Source of the DNA: DAOSCP01 sp035379625
GTDB taxonomy: Bacteria; Bacteroidota; Ignavibacteria; Ignavibacteriales; DAOSCP01
Direction of reading: 5' to 3'
NCBI GenBank assembly: GCA_035379625.1
Contig: DAOSVM010000001.1
Coordinates: 174,443-238,442 of the forward strand
DNA: 64,000 bases
A program made the translations under genes and the position numbers. Numbering within the stretch: the first letter of the stretch is position 1; each line of letters begins with the position of its first letter. The notes beneath the pieces are model-generated. The model saw only the letters and a program-made list of their open reading frames with translations. It had not been told where the DNA came from and searched no databases. Below are positions 34,424 to 44,074 of the stretch, one piece after another.

Positions 34424-36091
34424 ATGTTTAAGAAGTTTATCTTAATATTGTTTATTAACGTTTTTGTTGTAAAGGCTCAAGTAGTTTATGAACCAATTGA
34501 TAATTCTATATATTCCTTTCTGGATGAAATGTCAAATAAATGTTTGATAAATATAAATTTACTAATAAAGCCTATACCTAGAATTGAAATTGCCAAACAA
34601 CTTTTAAAATTAAAAAATAAGCAAAATGATCTAACCGAAATTGAATTAAAGGAATTAAATTTTTATTGTCAAGATTTTCAAGATGAAATAACTTTTTTAC
34701 AAAATAATTCTTTTGATACAACCGAAACGCATAAGTTTGCATATTATAATTCAGATGTCTCAAATTTATATCGATATACGAGCGAATTATTCACTTTGAA
34801 AGCTGATGTTATTTATGGGGTATCATTAGAAAATAGATTTGGGAAAAAATTCACTCATAGATGGAACGGTGCATCAGTTTACGGATATTTGGATAATAAT
34901 ATTGGTTATATGTTTAATTTTAGAGATAATCGCGAAGAAAGTGATTATCTTGATCATAGAAAAATACTTAGTGATGAAATGGGTATTACTGCAAATCCAT
35001 TAAATGGTGGATTGGAATATAGTGAAGCTAGAGCAAGTCTTTCCTATAATTGGAGTTGGGGAACTATAACTTTTGCCAAGGATTATTTAACTTGGGGCTA
35101 TGAAAAGAGTGGGAATATCGTTTTAGGTAGAAAAGCACCTACTTACCCATATGTTAGATTGGATATTACACCTACAGATTGGTTTTCATTCAATTATATA
35201 CATGCTTTTTTAGAATCTCAGATAATAGATTCAATAGAGACTTATAAAATTCACTCGTACCGTGAAAGCTCAAGAATAATATATAGGAGCAAATATTTAG
35301 CTTCGCATACTATATCAATAAGATATAAAAATATAACATTTAACGCTGGTGAATCGATGGTTTATTCAGATCAAATAAGACCATTATATTTATTACCAGT
35401 AATGTTTTTTCGTTTAGCAGATCATTATTATAGTAATATTAACAATGATGCCGGCGATAACGCACAATTTTTCTTTAATATTTCATCAAGAAATGATTTA
35501 CCAAATACACATTTATATGCAACTTTATATATTGATGAAATTACATTATCCAATCTTTTTGATAAGCAAAAACAAAGATACCAAGTTGCAATGAATTATG
35601 GGATATCAAATTACGGTGGAATAATTAATAATTTGTCATTAACTTTGGAGTATACAAAAATATTTCCATTTGTTTATCAACATTATATAAAAACAATAGA
35701 TTATTCATCATCAAATTATTCTCTTGGTCATTGGTTGAGCGATAATGCCGATCTATTTTATTTTTCAACAAAATATAAATTTTTTAGAGGTCTTGATTTA
35801 CAAACATATTTTAAATATATTAGAAAAGGTAATGGTGGTCTTTCTGATTCCTTAATGAGATATCGTCAATATACCAATTCAATTCCTCAACCAAAATTTT
35901 TATGGGGCAAAGTAGCTGAAAGATTATATTTAGGTGCTGAATTAACTTATGAAATTTGGCATAATTTTGTTGCAAAACTTGCTTTTGAATACACAAACTT
36001 CAAAGATGAATTAAAAGATAATTCGAGAACTTTCGATTATCAATTAGGGAAGAATAATAATTATAAATTTTCCATTTACTATAAATTATAA
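34424..36091 (+). CDS. Wzi-like capsule assembly outer-membrane protein
   Basis: 555 residues with a short signal (MFKKFILILFINVFVVKAQ, cleavage after A). The mature protein begins with a helical plug (about 25-100) and then long alternating amphipathic strands with many Tyr/Trp/Asn, as in Wzi-family outer-membrane barrels that anchor capsule on the surface. Segments such as GGLEYSEARASLSYNWSWGTITFAKDYLTWG and the final YKFSIYYKL fit this family; the sequence ends in an aromatic-aliphatic pair, typical of barrels. It is 3 bp from the kinase gene downstream, so the three signalling genes and this one form an operon starting at 34424. Confidence 0.8.
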   Translation: MFKKFILILFINVFVVKAQVVYEPIDNSIYSFLDEMSNKCLININLLIKPIPRIEIAKQLLKLKNKQNDLTEIELKELNFYCQDFQDEITFLQNNSFDTTETHKFAYYNSDVSNLYRYTSELFTLKADVIYGVSLENRFGKKFTHRWNGASVYGYLDNNIGYMFNFRDNREESDYLDHRKILSDEMGITANPLNGGLEYSEARASLSYNWSWGTITFAKDYLTWGYEKSGNIVLGRKAPTYPYVRLDITPTDWFSFNYIHAFLESQIIDSIETYKIHSYRESSRIIYRSKYLASHTISIRYKNITFNAGESMVYSDQIRPLYLLPVMFFRLADHYYSNINNDAGDNAQFFFNISSRNDLPNTHLYATLYIDEITLSNLFDKQKQRYQVAMNYGISNYGGIINNLSLTLEYTKIFPFVYQHYIKTIDYSSSNYSLGHWLSDNADLFYFSTKYKFFRGLDLQTYFKYIRKGNGGLSDSLMRYRQYTNSIPQPKFLWGKVAERLYLGAELTYEIWHNFVAKLAFEYTNFKDELKDNSRTFDYQLGKNNNYKFSIYYKL

Positions 36092-36094
36092 AAT

Positions 36095-36778
36095 ATGGAT
36101 AATACTCAAAAAAAACTAGAAGAATTAGGTAAATTATCAGCTATTTTAGCTCACGAAATAAGGAATCCGTTGTCTGTATTAAAACTTAATTTAGATTCTT
36201 TAAAGTATTCTAATAATTTAAATGAAGAAGATAAACAGATATTAGATTTATGTATTAAGGCAACGAATAGAATAGAATTTTTAATTAATAATACATTAAA
36301 TGTAAGTAGAAAGTCGGATGAACATCTTGAGGCAACAAATATAAATGAAATTATTAATAACGCAATTCAAATATTAGAGTTAAAAATTTCATCAAATAAT
36401 ATAAAGGTTGAAAAATATTTATCTCATAATTTACCAAATTTATATTTTAATCATAACAAAATATTGCAGGTATTTATTAATTTAATTACAAATTCCATAG
36501 AATCTCTTTCAAATTTAGAAAGAGAAAGAATTATAACTTTTAGCACCAAATTAGAGAATAATTATATCAAATTTTCAATAAAAGATAACGGTAAAGGTAT
36601 ATCAAAACAAATTCAGACTAAGATTTTTGATGATTTTTATACAAGTAAAAAAAATGGAACAGGTATAGGCTTAAGTATCTGTAAAATGATATTAAATGAG
36701 TATGATGCAAAGTTTTATTTTGAAAGTGAACCAAATGAATTTACTATTTTTTATATAGATTTTCCAATTAAAAAGTAG
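36095..36778 (+). CDS. Soluble histidine kinase without sensor domain
   Basis: 227 residues, only HisKA and HATPase. His20 in LSAILAHEIRNPLSV is the phosphoacceptor. The ATPase domain is intact: N box QVFINLITNSIESL, G1 IKDNGKGIS, F box IFDDFYTSKKN, G2 GTGIGLSI. There is no sensor or membrane region, so its stimulus must come from a partner or from the Wzi-like neighbour. The gene is 7 bp from the sigma54 regulator, and the pair matches an NtrB/NtrC-like arrangement with the sensor removed. Confidence 0.93.
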   Translation: MDNTQKKLEELGKLSAILAHEIRNPLSVLKLNLDSLKYSNNLNEEDKQILDLCIKATNRIEFLINNTLNVSRKSDEHLEATNINEIINNAIQILELKISSNNIKVEKYLSHNLPNLYFNHNKILQVFINLITNSIESLSNLERERIITFSTKLENNYIKFSIKDNGKGISKQIQTKIFDDFYTSKKNGTGIGLSICKMILNEYDAKFYFESEPNEFTIFYIDFPIKK

Positions 36779-36784
36779 GGGCCT

Positions 36785-38254
36785 ATGGAGGAATATAAAA
36801 TACTTATTATAGATGACGATGAATTAGTAGGAGTTTCATTAAAAAAAGCTCTCAAAAAAATAGGTTATGATGCGTATCTATGCCAAGATCCTAATGAAAT
36901 AAATTCAATGATAAATGAAATAGATCCTGATTTGATACTTTTGGATATTTATTTAAGTGAAGATGTAAACGGTATAGACGTATTAAAATCATTAGTTAAT
37001 AGCTACAAACAAATACCTATTGTAATGATAACAGGATACGCTGATGTACAAATAGCAGTAAATGCGATGAAAATTGGTGCTAAGGATTTTTTATTAAAGC
37101 CTGTTGATATGGAACAGCTAAAATTTATACTTGAAAAGAATCTTGAGCCAGTTAAGCTAAGAAAACAAGTTTTGAAATTACAACAACTTTTACAAGAAGG
37201 CCCAGTAATAACAAGAGATTATTTTGGTAAAAGTGAAAAAATACAAAAGGTTTTGAATTTAGCTGAAAAGTTTGCACAAACTGACAATACGACAATTTTA
37301 ATTGAAGGAGAGAGTGGAACCGGTAAGGAAGTAATGGCTAAATTTATCCACTCGATGAGCCCAAGAAGGCAAGGACCATTTATTACGGTTAATTGTGGGG
37401 CAATTCCCAAAGAATTAGCTGAAAGTGAACTTTTTGGATACGAAAAAGGGGCGTTTACAGGTGCAGCTTCTAAAACAAAATTAGGAAAATTTGAACTTGC
37501 CGATAACGGGACTTTATTACTTGATGAAATTGGCGAACTTCCTTTAGATTTACAAGTAAAACTTTTAAGAGTTTTACAAGAAAAGAAATTCTTCCGTTTA
37601 GGAGGAGAGAAAGAAGTTGCTGTAAATGTTAGAATAATAGCTGCAACAAATAGAAATCTTGAAAAAGAAGTAGAAGAAAAAAGATTTAGAGAAGATTTAT
37701 TTTATCGCTTGAATGTAGGGAAAATATATTTACCACCGTTAAGAGAAAGAAAAGAAGATATCCCATTACTTGCAACAATGTTTATTGAAGAAATTTGTAA
37801 TAGTTGCAATATAGAAGTAAAGAATATTGAAAGTTCTGCATTAAACTTTTTAAAAGAAGTTACCTGGAAAGGTAATATCAGAGAATTGCGTAATGCAATA
37901 GAAAGAGCTATTATTTTATCAAACGGAAATACAATAAAACTTGAAGATTTTTCTTTTTTGAAGGAATATGATGATTATGTAGAAGAATTAAAATATTCTG
38001 ATGATGATTTGGAAGAATTTAATGATACAGATGATGCAATTTTTAATAATGATAATATAACTTTATCTGATTATCATTTGTCTATACCAAAAAATGGTAT
38101 AACAATAGATCAAGTAATGAAAGATTTAATTGTAGAAACGTTAAAATTGACAAAAGGGAATCAATTAAAAGCTGCAAAAATATTGGGGCTTTCTAGAGCT
38201 AAACTTAGATATAGAATTGAACAATTAAAAATTGATTTAAAACAATTTAATTAA
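36785..38254 (+). CDS. NtrC-family sigma54-dependent response regulator (second)
   Basis: 489 residues. Receiver 1-120 with phosphoacceptor Asp54 in ILLDIYLSED and Lys near LLKPVDM; AAA+ domain about 155-390 with GESGTGKEVM, GYEKGAFTGAASK containing intact GAFTGA, GTLLLDEIGELPLDLQVKLLR and TWKGNIRELRNAIER; then an acidic linker (DDYVEELKYSDDDLEEFNDTDD) of about 60 residues longer than usual, and a Fis-type helix-turn-helix QLKAAKILGLSRAKLRYRIE. It is the cognate regulator for the sensorless kinase immediately upstream. The long acidic linker is unusual. Confidence 0.95.
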   Translation: MEEYKILIIDDDELVGVSLKKALKKIGYDAYLCQDPNEINSMINEIDPDLILLDIYLSEDVNGIDVLKSLVNSYKQIPIVMITGYADVQIAVNAMKIGAKDFLLKPVDMEQLKFILEKNLEPVKLRKQVLKLQQLLQEGPVITRDYFGKSEKIQKVLNLAEKFAQTDNTTILIEGESGTGKEVMAKFIHSMSPRRQGPFITVNCGAIPKELAESELFGYEKGAFTGAASKTKLGKFELADNGTLLLDEIGELPLDLQVKLLRVLQEKKFFRLGGEKEVAVNVRIIAATNRNLEKEVEEKRFREDLFYRLNVGKIYLPPLRERKEDIPLLATMFIEEICNSCNIEVKNIESSALNFLKEVTWKGNIRELRNAIERAIILSNGNTIKLEDFSFLKEYDDYVEELKYSDDDLEEFNDTDDAIFNNDNITLSDYHLSIPKNGITIDQVMKDLIVETLKLTKGNQLKAAKILGLSRAKLRYRIEQLKIDLKQFN

Positions 38255-38263
38255 GGAAAATTT

Positions 38264-38836
38264 ATGTCTTTGCCAATGGTTTCTGTTGATAGTATTTTGG
38301 TTAGAAGTGAAGTAATAAAGAAAAAATTTTGCTGTGATCTTGAAAAATGTAAAGGGGCTTGTTGTACTTTTGAATCCGATTATGGGGCTCCATTATTAGA
38401 AGAAGAAATTCCTATTATAAAAAATATATTACCAAAGGTAAAAAAATATCTTTCAGAACGAAATATTGAATATATAGATAAGAATGATTTTTATGAAATT
38501 AATGATAATGGTATTTTTACAAGGGGAATAAATAAAAGGGATTGTGTTTTTGTCTTTTACGATGAGAATAATATTGCCAAATGTGCTATTGAAAAAGCTT
38601 ATATGAATGGAGAAGTAGATTTCAAAAAACCTATATCATGCCATCTATTTCCAATAAGAATTCATAATTTTGGCGGTGATATTTTAGTTTTTGAAAATTT
38701 TGTGGGCTGCCAACCAGCTCTTCCAAATGGAGAAAAACTCGATATACCTACTTTTAAATTTTGTAAAGATGCTTTAATTCGCAAATATGGTGAAAATTGG
38801 TACAAAAAATTAGAAGATATCGCAAATTCACAATAA
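38264..38836 (+). CDS. DUF3109 family protein
   Basis: 190 residues. The pattern CDLEKCKGACCTFESDYGAPL, then RDCVFVF, CAIEKAY, PISCHLFPIRI and VGCQPALP with conserved cysteines marks the DUF3109 family, relatives of the YkgJ/zinc- or iron-binding cysteine cluster proteins. Eight or more cysteines suggest metal or Fe-S binding. The biochemical role is unknown. The gene follows the sigma54 regulator by 9 bp; no terminator separates them so it may be coexpressed. The following 342 bp before metY contains the riboswitch. Confidence 0.9.
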   Translation: MSLPMVSVDSILVRSEVIKKKFCCDLEKCKGACCTFESDYGAPLLEEEIPIIKNILPKVKKYLSERNIEYIDKNDFYEINDNGIFTRGINKRDCVFVFYDENNIAKCAIEKAYMNGEVDFKKPISCHLFPIRIHNFGGDILVFENFVGCQPALPNGEKLDIPTFKFCKDALIRKYGENWYKKLEDIANSQ

Positions 38837-38842
38837 TTTTAA

Positions 38843-38873
38843 TTGACATTTAAAAATATTTTTACTATATTTG
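38843..38873 (+). promoter_or_regulatory. Candidate sigma70 promoter of the metY operon
   Basis: TTGACA (38843-38848) and TATATT (38866-38871) with a 17-base spacer, a near-consensus housekeeping promoter. Transcription would start near 38880 and give a leader of about 300 nt. A second TATAAT at 38997-39002 just before the riboswitch aptamer could give a shorter transcript, but it has no good -35 box at normal spacing. Confidence 0.6.
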
Positions 38874-39010
38874 ACTAAGAAGTTTACTATATCGCTGTTT
38901 TTTTGAAGAAATTAACAAAATAATTGAACCTTTTGATATATTTTTGTTGTTTAGTTTATAGTTTATTATTGTTATTAAAAGTTTGAAAAAAGTTCTTATA
39001 ATAAAATGTT

Positions 39011-39064
39011 CAGTCGGGATTTATGGCGACTTGCACCGACTTTAAACAAATAGCTAAATAGCCG
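39011..39064 (+). promoter_or_regulatory. SAM-II riboswitch aptamer
   Basis: The region folds as a SAM-II pseudoknot. P1 is AGTCGG (39012-39017) with CCGACT (39036-39041); the loop carries ATTTA and TTGCA, and the downstream strand carries AAATAGCTAAATAG, all conserved SAM-II elements. The pseudoknot pairs GGC (39025-39027) with GCC (39061-39063), a covarying position. It precedes metY-metX, the usual SAM-II target. The terminator at 39076 follows directly. Confidence 0.9.
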
Positions 39065-39075
39065 AATAAGTTTAA

Positions 39076-39105
39076 AACCTTCGCTATTTAGCGAAGGTTT
39101 TTTTG
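39076..39105 (+). terminator. Riboswitch expression-platform terminator
   Basis: An 11-bp stem AACCTTCGCTA/TAGCGAAGGTT with TTTTTTT after it. Its 5' strand and loop GCTATTTAGC (39083-39092) is exactly complementary to GCTAAATAGC (39053-39062) in the aptamer, so aptamer folding frees the terminator and an unbound aptamer can form an antiterminator. This predicts shut-off at high SAM. Confidence 0.88.
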
Positions 39106-39178
39106 TTTTAAACAAATCAAAGAAATGAGGCCTCATCAAAACTATATTTTTTATAATTAAAATAATAAGGAGTAAAAT

Positions 39179-40465
39179 ATGCCAGAAAATACATTGAAAT
39201 TCGAAACATTAGCATTGCATGCGGGGCATGATATCGATCCAACATTATCACGTGCTGTTCCTATTTATAGAACTTCATCTTATGTATTTAAAGATACCGA
39301 ACACGCAGCTAATCTTTTTGCACTTAAAGAGTTGGGCTATATATATACACGCTTAATGAATCCAACACAGGATATTCTTGAGAGAAGAATTGCCGCTCTT
39401 GAAGGTGGTGCTGCAGCATTAGCTATTGCATCTGGTACATCTGCAATTTTTTATTCAATAATAAATATATTATCTGTTGGAGATGAATTTATTTCAGCTA
39501 ATAATTTGTATGGTGGAACTTATACTATGTTTAATGATATTCTTCCACAATTCGGTATAAAAGCTAAATTTGTTGACGTTAGAGATCCAAGAAATTTTCA
39601 AAAAGCAATTACTGAAAAAACTAAAGCAATATATATAGAAACAATTGGCAATCCTGCACTTGATGTTGCTGATATAGAGGAAATAGCTAAAATAGCCCAT
39701 GAGAATGAACTTCCATTAATCGTTGATTCTACTTTTACAACACCATATTTACTTAGGCCTATTGAATATGGAGCAGATATTGTCGTCCATTCCTTAACTA
39801 AATGGATAGGCGGACACGGAACGGGGATTGGAGGAATTATTGTTGATGCTGGAAAGTTCAATTGGCAAAATCCGAAATTTAAGCTTTATAATGAACCAGA
39901 TCCTAGTTATCATGGATTAAGATATGCTCATGATTTAGGTGATTTTAATCCAATTGCATTTGCAATGAGAGCTCGACTTGTACCTTTAAGAAACTTAGGC
40001 GCTTGTATTTCTCCTGATAACGCTTGGCTATTCTTACAAGGTATTGAAACTTTAGCTTTAAGAATGGAAAGACACTCACAAAATGCATTAAAGATTGCTG
40101 AATATTTAACTAATCATCCAAAAGTAAAGTGGGTACGATATCCAGGATTGCCCGATGATCCATCTTATCCTTTAGCTAAAAAATACTTAAAAAATGGCTT
40201 TGGTGGGATGGTTGTATTTGGAGTTAAAGGCGGTGCCGATGAAGGAAGAAAATTTATCGAAAATTTGAAAATTTTCTCACATTTGGCAAATGTTGGAGAT
40301 GCTAAATCATTAGCTATTCATCCAGCAACAACAACTCATTCACAGCTCAATGAGGAACAACAGTTAGCTGGTGGTATTACACCTGAACTTATCAGATTAT
40401 CTGTTGGAATTGAAAATGTGAATGACTTAATCCAAGATATTGAAAATTCATTACATTTAATATAG
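39179..40465 (+). CDS. metY: O-acetylhomoserine sulfhydrylase (cystathionine gamma-synthase family)
   Basis: 428 residues of the PLP-dependent Cys/Met metabolism family. PLP lysine lies in HSLTKWIGGHGTGIGG, and SGTSAIFYSIINIL, YTRLMNPTQDILERRI and DNAWLFLQGIETLALRMERHSQNA are characteristic of MetY, which joins O-acetylhomoserine with sulfide to make homocysteine. AAGGAG lies upstream of the ATG. First gene after the SAM-II riboswitch and followed by metX and thrA. Length and context agree. Confidence 0.96.
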   Translation: MPENTLKFETLALHAGHDIDPTLSRAVPIYRTSSYVFKDTEHAANLFALKELGYIYTRLMNPTQDILERRIAALEGGAAALAIASGTSAIFYSIINILSVGDEFISANNLYGGTYTMFNDILPQFGIKAKFVDVRDPRNFQKAITEKTKAIYIETIGNPALDVADIEEIAKIAHENELPLIVDSTFTTPYLLRPIEYGADIVVHSLTKWIGGHGTGIGGIIVDAGKFNWQNPKFKLYNEPDPSYHGLRYAHDLGDFNPIAFAMRARLVPLRNLGACISPDNAWLFLQGIETLALRMERHSQNALKIAEYLTNHPKVKWVRYPGLPDDPSYPLAKKYLKNGFGGMVVFGVKGGADEGRKFIENLKIFSHLANVGDAKSLAIHPATTTHSQLNEEQQLAGGITPELIRLSVGIENVNDLIQDIENSLHLI

Positions 40466-40473
40466 GTTTTTTA

Positions 40474-41604
40474 ATGAGTTTAATAGTAGAAACTAAATTT
40501 GTAGAACTTTTTTCTGAAAGGCCGCTTTTGCTTGAAAGTGGTGATGAACTTAAGAATATAAATGTTGCATACCAAACTTATGGAGAATTAAATTCCGATA
40601 GGAATAATGTTATATTTGTTTTCCACGCTTTGACCGGCAACGCACACGCGGCCGGTCTTTTAAAACAAATTGAATTTTCTCCTAATTCCAAACCAGATTA
40701 CCTTGAAAAATATTCAAAAATGAATTTAAATAAAACTGGTTGGTGGGATGGTATAATTGGACCAGCTAAAGGGATTGATACCAACAAATATTTTGTAATT
40801 TGTGCAAATATTTTGGGGAGTTGTTACGGTACAACTGGTCCAAACACTAAAAAAAATGTGGATGGTAATGTATGGGGAAAAGATTTTCCTATTATTACAG
40901 TTCGTGATATGGTAAAAGTACAAAAAGAACTTTTAGACTTTTTAAAAATCGAAAAAATTAAAGCGTGTATAGGCGGTTCATTAGGCGGCTTTCAAGTATT
41001 TGAATTTGGAATAATGTATCCCGAAATTTCTGAAATTCTTTTCCCTATTGCTTGTGATGTTGTTAATACAGATTGGGCAATAGCTTTTAATGAAATCCAA
41101 AGAAAAATAATTACTTCAGATATTAATTGGAATAATGGTAATATTTCAGATACAACAATTAATAATCTCGCAATTGCTAGAATGGTTGGTCTTTTGAGTT
41201 ACAGAACTCCAGAAAACTATAATCTAAAATTCAATCGTAAGATTATTGGTAATGACTTATATGATAAAAATACAATTTTTGATATATCTAATTATTTTAA
41301 TTACCAAGGCAAAAAATTTGTAAATAGATTTGATCCAATAAGCTATTTAAGAATACTGCAAGCAACAGATTTACACGATATTTCATATAAACGAGGTTCA
41401 TTTAATGATGTGCTTGCAGAAATAAAATCTTTAACTATTTCAATTGTGATAGATTCTGATATTTTATATTTACCAGAAAGGCAAGAAAATTTTACAAATA
41501 TGATTCCCAAAAATAAAACTCATAAAATCCATTCATCATATGGACATGATGGATTTTTAACAGAATTTGAGCAATTAAATCAGATTCTTAAACTTTATAT
41601 ATAA
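40474..41604 (+). CDS. metX: Homoserine O-acetyltransferase
   Basis: 376 residues, alpha/beta-hydrolase fold. FHALTGNAHAAG near residue 50, the nucleophile elbow IGGSLGGFQVFEF with Ser about 168, and the catalytic His in SSYGHDGFLTEFEQL near the C-terminus are the MetX triad region. It acetylates homoserine using acetyl-CoA, giving the substrate of MetY; acetyl versus succinyl specificity is not decided by motif but the neighbour fits acetyl. Located 8 bp after metY in the SAM-regulated operon. Confidence 0.95.
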   Translation: MSLIVETKFVELFSERPLLLESGDELKNINVAYQTYGELNSDRNNVIFVFHALTGNAHAAGLLKQIEFSPNSKPDYLEKYSKMNLNKTGWWDGIIGPAKGIDTNKYFVICANILGSCYGTTGPNTKKNVDGNVWGKDFPIITVRDMVKVQKELLDFLKIEKIKACIGGSLGGFQVFEFGIMYPEISEILFPIACDVVNTDWAIAFNEIQRKIITSDINWNNGNISDTTINNLAIARMVGLLSYRTPENYNLKFNRKIIGNDLYDKNTIFDISNYFNYQGKKFVNRFDPISYLRILQATDLHDISYKRGSFNDVLAEIKSLTISIVIDSDILYLPERQENFTNMIPKNKTHKIHSSYGHDGFLTEFEQLNQILKLYI

Positions 41605-41614
41605 TGGGGGGATA

Positions 41615-44029
41615 ATGAAAATTTTGAAATTTGGCGGGACTTCCGTAGGAACAATCGAAGGATTAACTAATATAATTACAATTTCGAAGAATTTATATCA
41701 AAATAATGAAAAATTTTGGCTTGTTTGTTCAGCTTTTACAACAGTAACGGATAAATTATTGAAATGTTCTGAACTTGCTGAAAAAGGTAATAATTTTGAA
41801 TCAGTTTTTAACGAATTAAAAGATATTCATTCTATTTTTATTGAAAAATTTATAAAAAATTCTTTAAACATAAAAAAAACTGTTGAAAATGAAATTAATG
41901 ATTTATATAAACTATTAAATGGTGTTTATTTATTAAAAGAATTATCACCAAGAACAAAAGATATAATTTTAAGTTATGGTGAGAGGTTATCTTGTCAAAT
42001 TATTACAAATATATTACAAGAAAATGACCTACCAGTAGATTATGTAGATGCAAGGAATATTATTATTACAGATGATAAGTTTGGTTCAGCAAATGTATTA
42101 TATGAAAAAACAGCCGAAAATATTAAAACCAAACTTCTTTTTGATAATAATATAAAAGTAATTACCGGGTTTATTGCTTCTACTGAAAATGGTGATACAA
42201 CAACATTAGGAAGAGGAGGGTCTGATTTTACGGCTTCTATAATAGGTGCAATAATTAATGCAGATGAAATTCAGATTTGGACTGATGTTGATGGAATTCT
42301 TACTGCAGATCCGAGAAAAGTAAAAAATGCACAACCATTAAAAGCTGTTACATATCAAGAAGCTATGGAGATGTCATATTTCGGAGCAAAAGTAATATAT
42401 AGCCCTACTATATTACCAGCTTTACAAAAAAATATTAAAATTCGTATAAAAAATACTTTTAATCCTTCTTTTCCAGGAACAGTAATTTTACCAAGGGAAA
42501 AGGGAATTAACTTTACTTTCAAATCTATTTCATCAATTTCAAATATAGCTGTGATTAGATTTAGTAGTAATTTAAAGAACGATGAAGCTAAATTACTCGA
42601 CGAATTAAAAAAGAATGATATTGAAATATTAATTTATGGTCAAGCTTCGTCAGAAAAAAATACTTTATTTGCTATTTATCATAAAGATATTAAAAAATCT
42701 GAAAAAATTGCAAATGAATTATTGGGCAAAAATAATTTTAAGATAAAAGATAATTTAGCATTGATTGTAATTGTTGCTGAAGATATAATTGATACTCCAG
42801 GTGTTTCAGGAAGAGTTTTTAGCGCTCTTGGGAAAAATGCAATCAATGTGCAAGGGGCTATTTTAGGCTCATCTGAAACAAATATTTCTATTATTATAGA
42901 CCAAAAAGATGAGCAAAAAGCAATTAATGCGCTTCACGATTCATTATTTGTAAGTGATTATAGTGTTGCAAATCTTTTCCTTTTTGGGCCTGGTTTAGTT
43001 GGAAAAGAATTGCTTAATGTAATAGCCGATAGAGCAAATAATTTATTTGAAACTAAAAAAATCAAGTTAAATTTAGCTGGTATAGCTAATTCAAAATACT
43101 ATTTTTTAAACAAAAATGGTATAGATATTAAAAATTGGCAAGTTGAGATACAAAACGGATATCCAAGTAATATTAATAATTTTGTAAATGATATAATAAA
43201 ATTAAATTTAGAAAATAGTATATTTATTGATTGTTCAGGTATTACAGAAATTATACAATATTATCCAAAGCTATTAAAATCATCAATAGCTATTGTTACT
43301 CCGTCGAAGCTTGCTAATTCGCAAGATATTGAATTTTATCAGTCTCTGAGGAATATTGCTTATCAAAACAATACTGTATTTAGATATAGTGCTAATGTTG
43401 GTGCTGCATTGCCAATTATAAATACTATTAAAGATTTAGTTATTAGTGGAGATAAAATAAATAAGATAGAGGGTATTCTTTCTGGTACATTAAGTTATTT
43501 GTTCAATGAATTTATTTCATCAAATTTAAAATTTAGCGAATTAATTAAAAAAGCTAAAGAACTTGGTTATACCGAGCCTGATCCAAGAGATGATTTAAAT
43601 GGTTTAGATGTTGCACGGAAAATACTAATTTTAGCACGAGAAACAGGAAGTAAATTAAATCTTCAAGATGTAGAAATCGAAAATCTTGTGCCAGAAAAAT
43701 TAAGAAATATTGTATCAGTTGATGAATTTCTTAAAAAAATTGCAGATTATGATGAATATTTTAATAACATTAAAGATGAAGCTATTAAGAACAATCAAAA
43801 GCTTTGTTATATAGCAAAATATGAAAATAATAAGGCGGTTGTAAGTTTAGAAAAAGTTAGTTCGGAGCATCCATTTTATAATATTAGCGGAAATAATGCC
43901 ATTGTAGCAATATATTCTGATAATTATAATAATAAACCATTAGTTATTAGTGGTGCAGGAGCAGGGGCAAAATTAACATCAGTAGGGGTATTTTCTGATA
44001 TTTTAAGAGTTGTTGATTATTTAATTTAA
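41615..44029 (+). CDS. thrA: Bifunctional aspartokinase/homoserine dehydrogenase
   Basis: 804 residues. The first 290 are an aspartate kinase: MKILKFGGTSVGT, TTLGRGGSDFTASI and EIQIWTDVDGILTADPR. ACT-like regulatory segments follow (about 300-450), including VSGRVFSALGKNAINVQGAILG. The last 350 are homoserine dehydrogenase with a GPGLVGKELLNVIA nucleotide-binding start and GILSGTLSYLFNEF and KELGYTEPDPRDDLNGLDVARK. It provides homoserine for MetX in the same riboswitch-controlled operon, 10 bp after metX. It also provides threonine precursor, so SAM may tune both pathways. Confidence 0.96.
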   Translation: MKILKFGGTSVGTIEGLTNIITISKNLYQNNEKFWLVCSAFTTVTDKLLKCSELAEKGNNFESVFNELKDIHSIFIEKFIKNSLNIKKTVENEINDLYKLLNGVYLLKELSPRTKDIILSYGERLSCQIITNILQENDLPVDYVDARNIIITDDKFGSANVLYEKTAENIKTKLLFDNNIKVITGFIASTENGDTTTLGRGGSDFTASIIGAIINADEIQIWTDVDGILTADPRKVKNAQPLKAVTYQEAMEMSYFGAKVIYSPTILPALQKNIKIRIKNTFNPSFPGTVILPREKGINFTFKSISSISNIAVIRFSSNLKNDEAKLLDELKKNDIEILIYGQASSEKNTLFAIYHKDIKKSEKIANELLGKNNFKIKDNLALIVIVAEDIIDTPGVSGRVFSALGKNAINVQGAILGSSETNISIIIDQKDEQKAINALHDSLFVSDYSVANLFLFGPGLVGKELLNVIADRANNLFETKKIKLNLAGIANSKYYFLNKNGIDIKNWQVEIQNGYPSNINNFVNDIIKLNLENSIFIDCSGITEIIQYYPKLLKSSIAIVTPSKLANSQDIEFYQSLRNIAYQNNTVFRYSANVGAALPIINTIKDLVISGDKINKIEGILSGTLSYLFNEFISSNLKFSELIKKAKELGYTEPDPRDDLNGLDVARKILILARETGSKLNLQDVEIENLVPEKLRNIVSVDEFLKKIADYDEYFNNIKDEAIKNNQKLCYIAKYENNKAVVSLEKVSSEHPFYNISGNNAIVAIYSDNYNNKPLVISGAGAGAKLTSVGVFSDILRVVDYLI

Positions 44030-44074
44030 TTTAATTATTTTATATTGCAAATACAATTTATTTTCGGGGGATTT

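Noticed and set aside
39125..39136. 12-bp palindrome ATGAGGCCTCAT before metY as an operator
   Set aside because: Palindromes of this length are expected by chance several times in 64 kb, and nothing else supports a regulator site.
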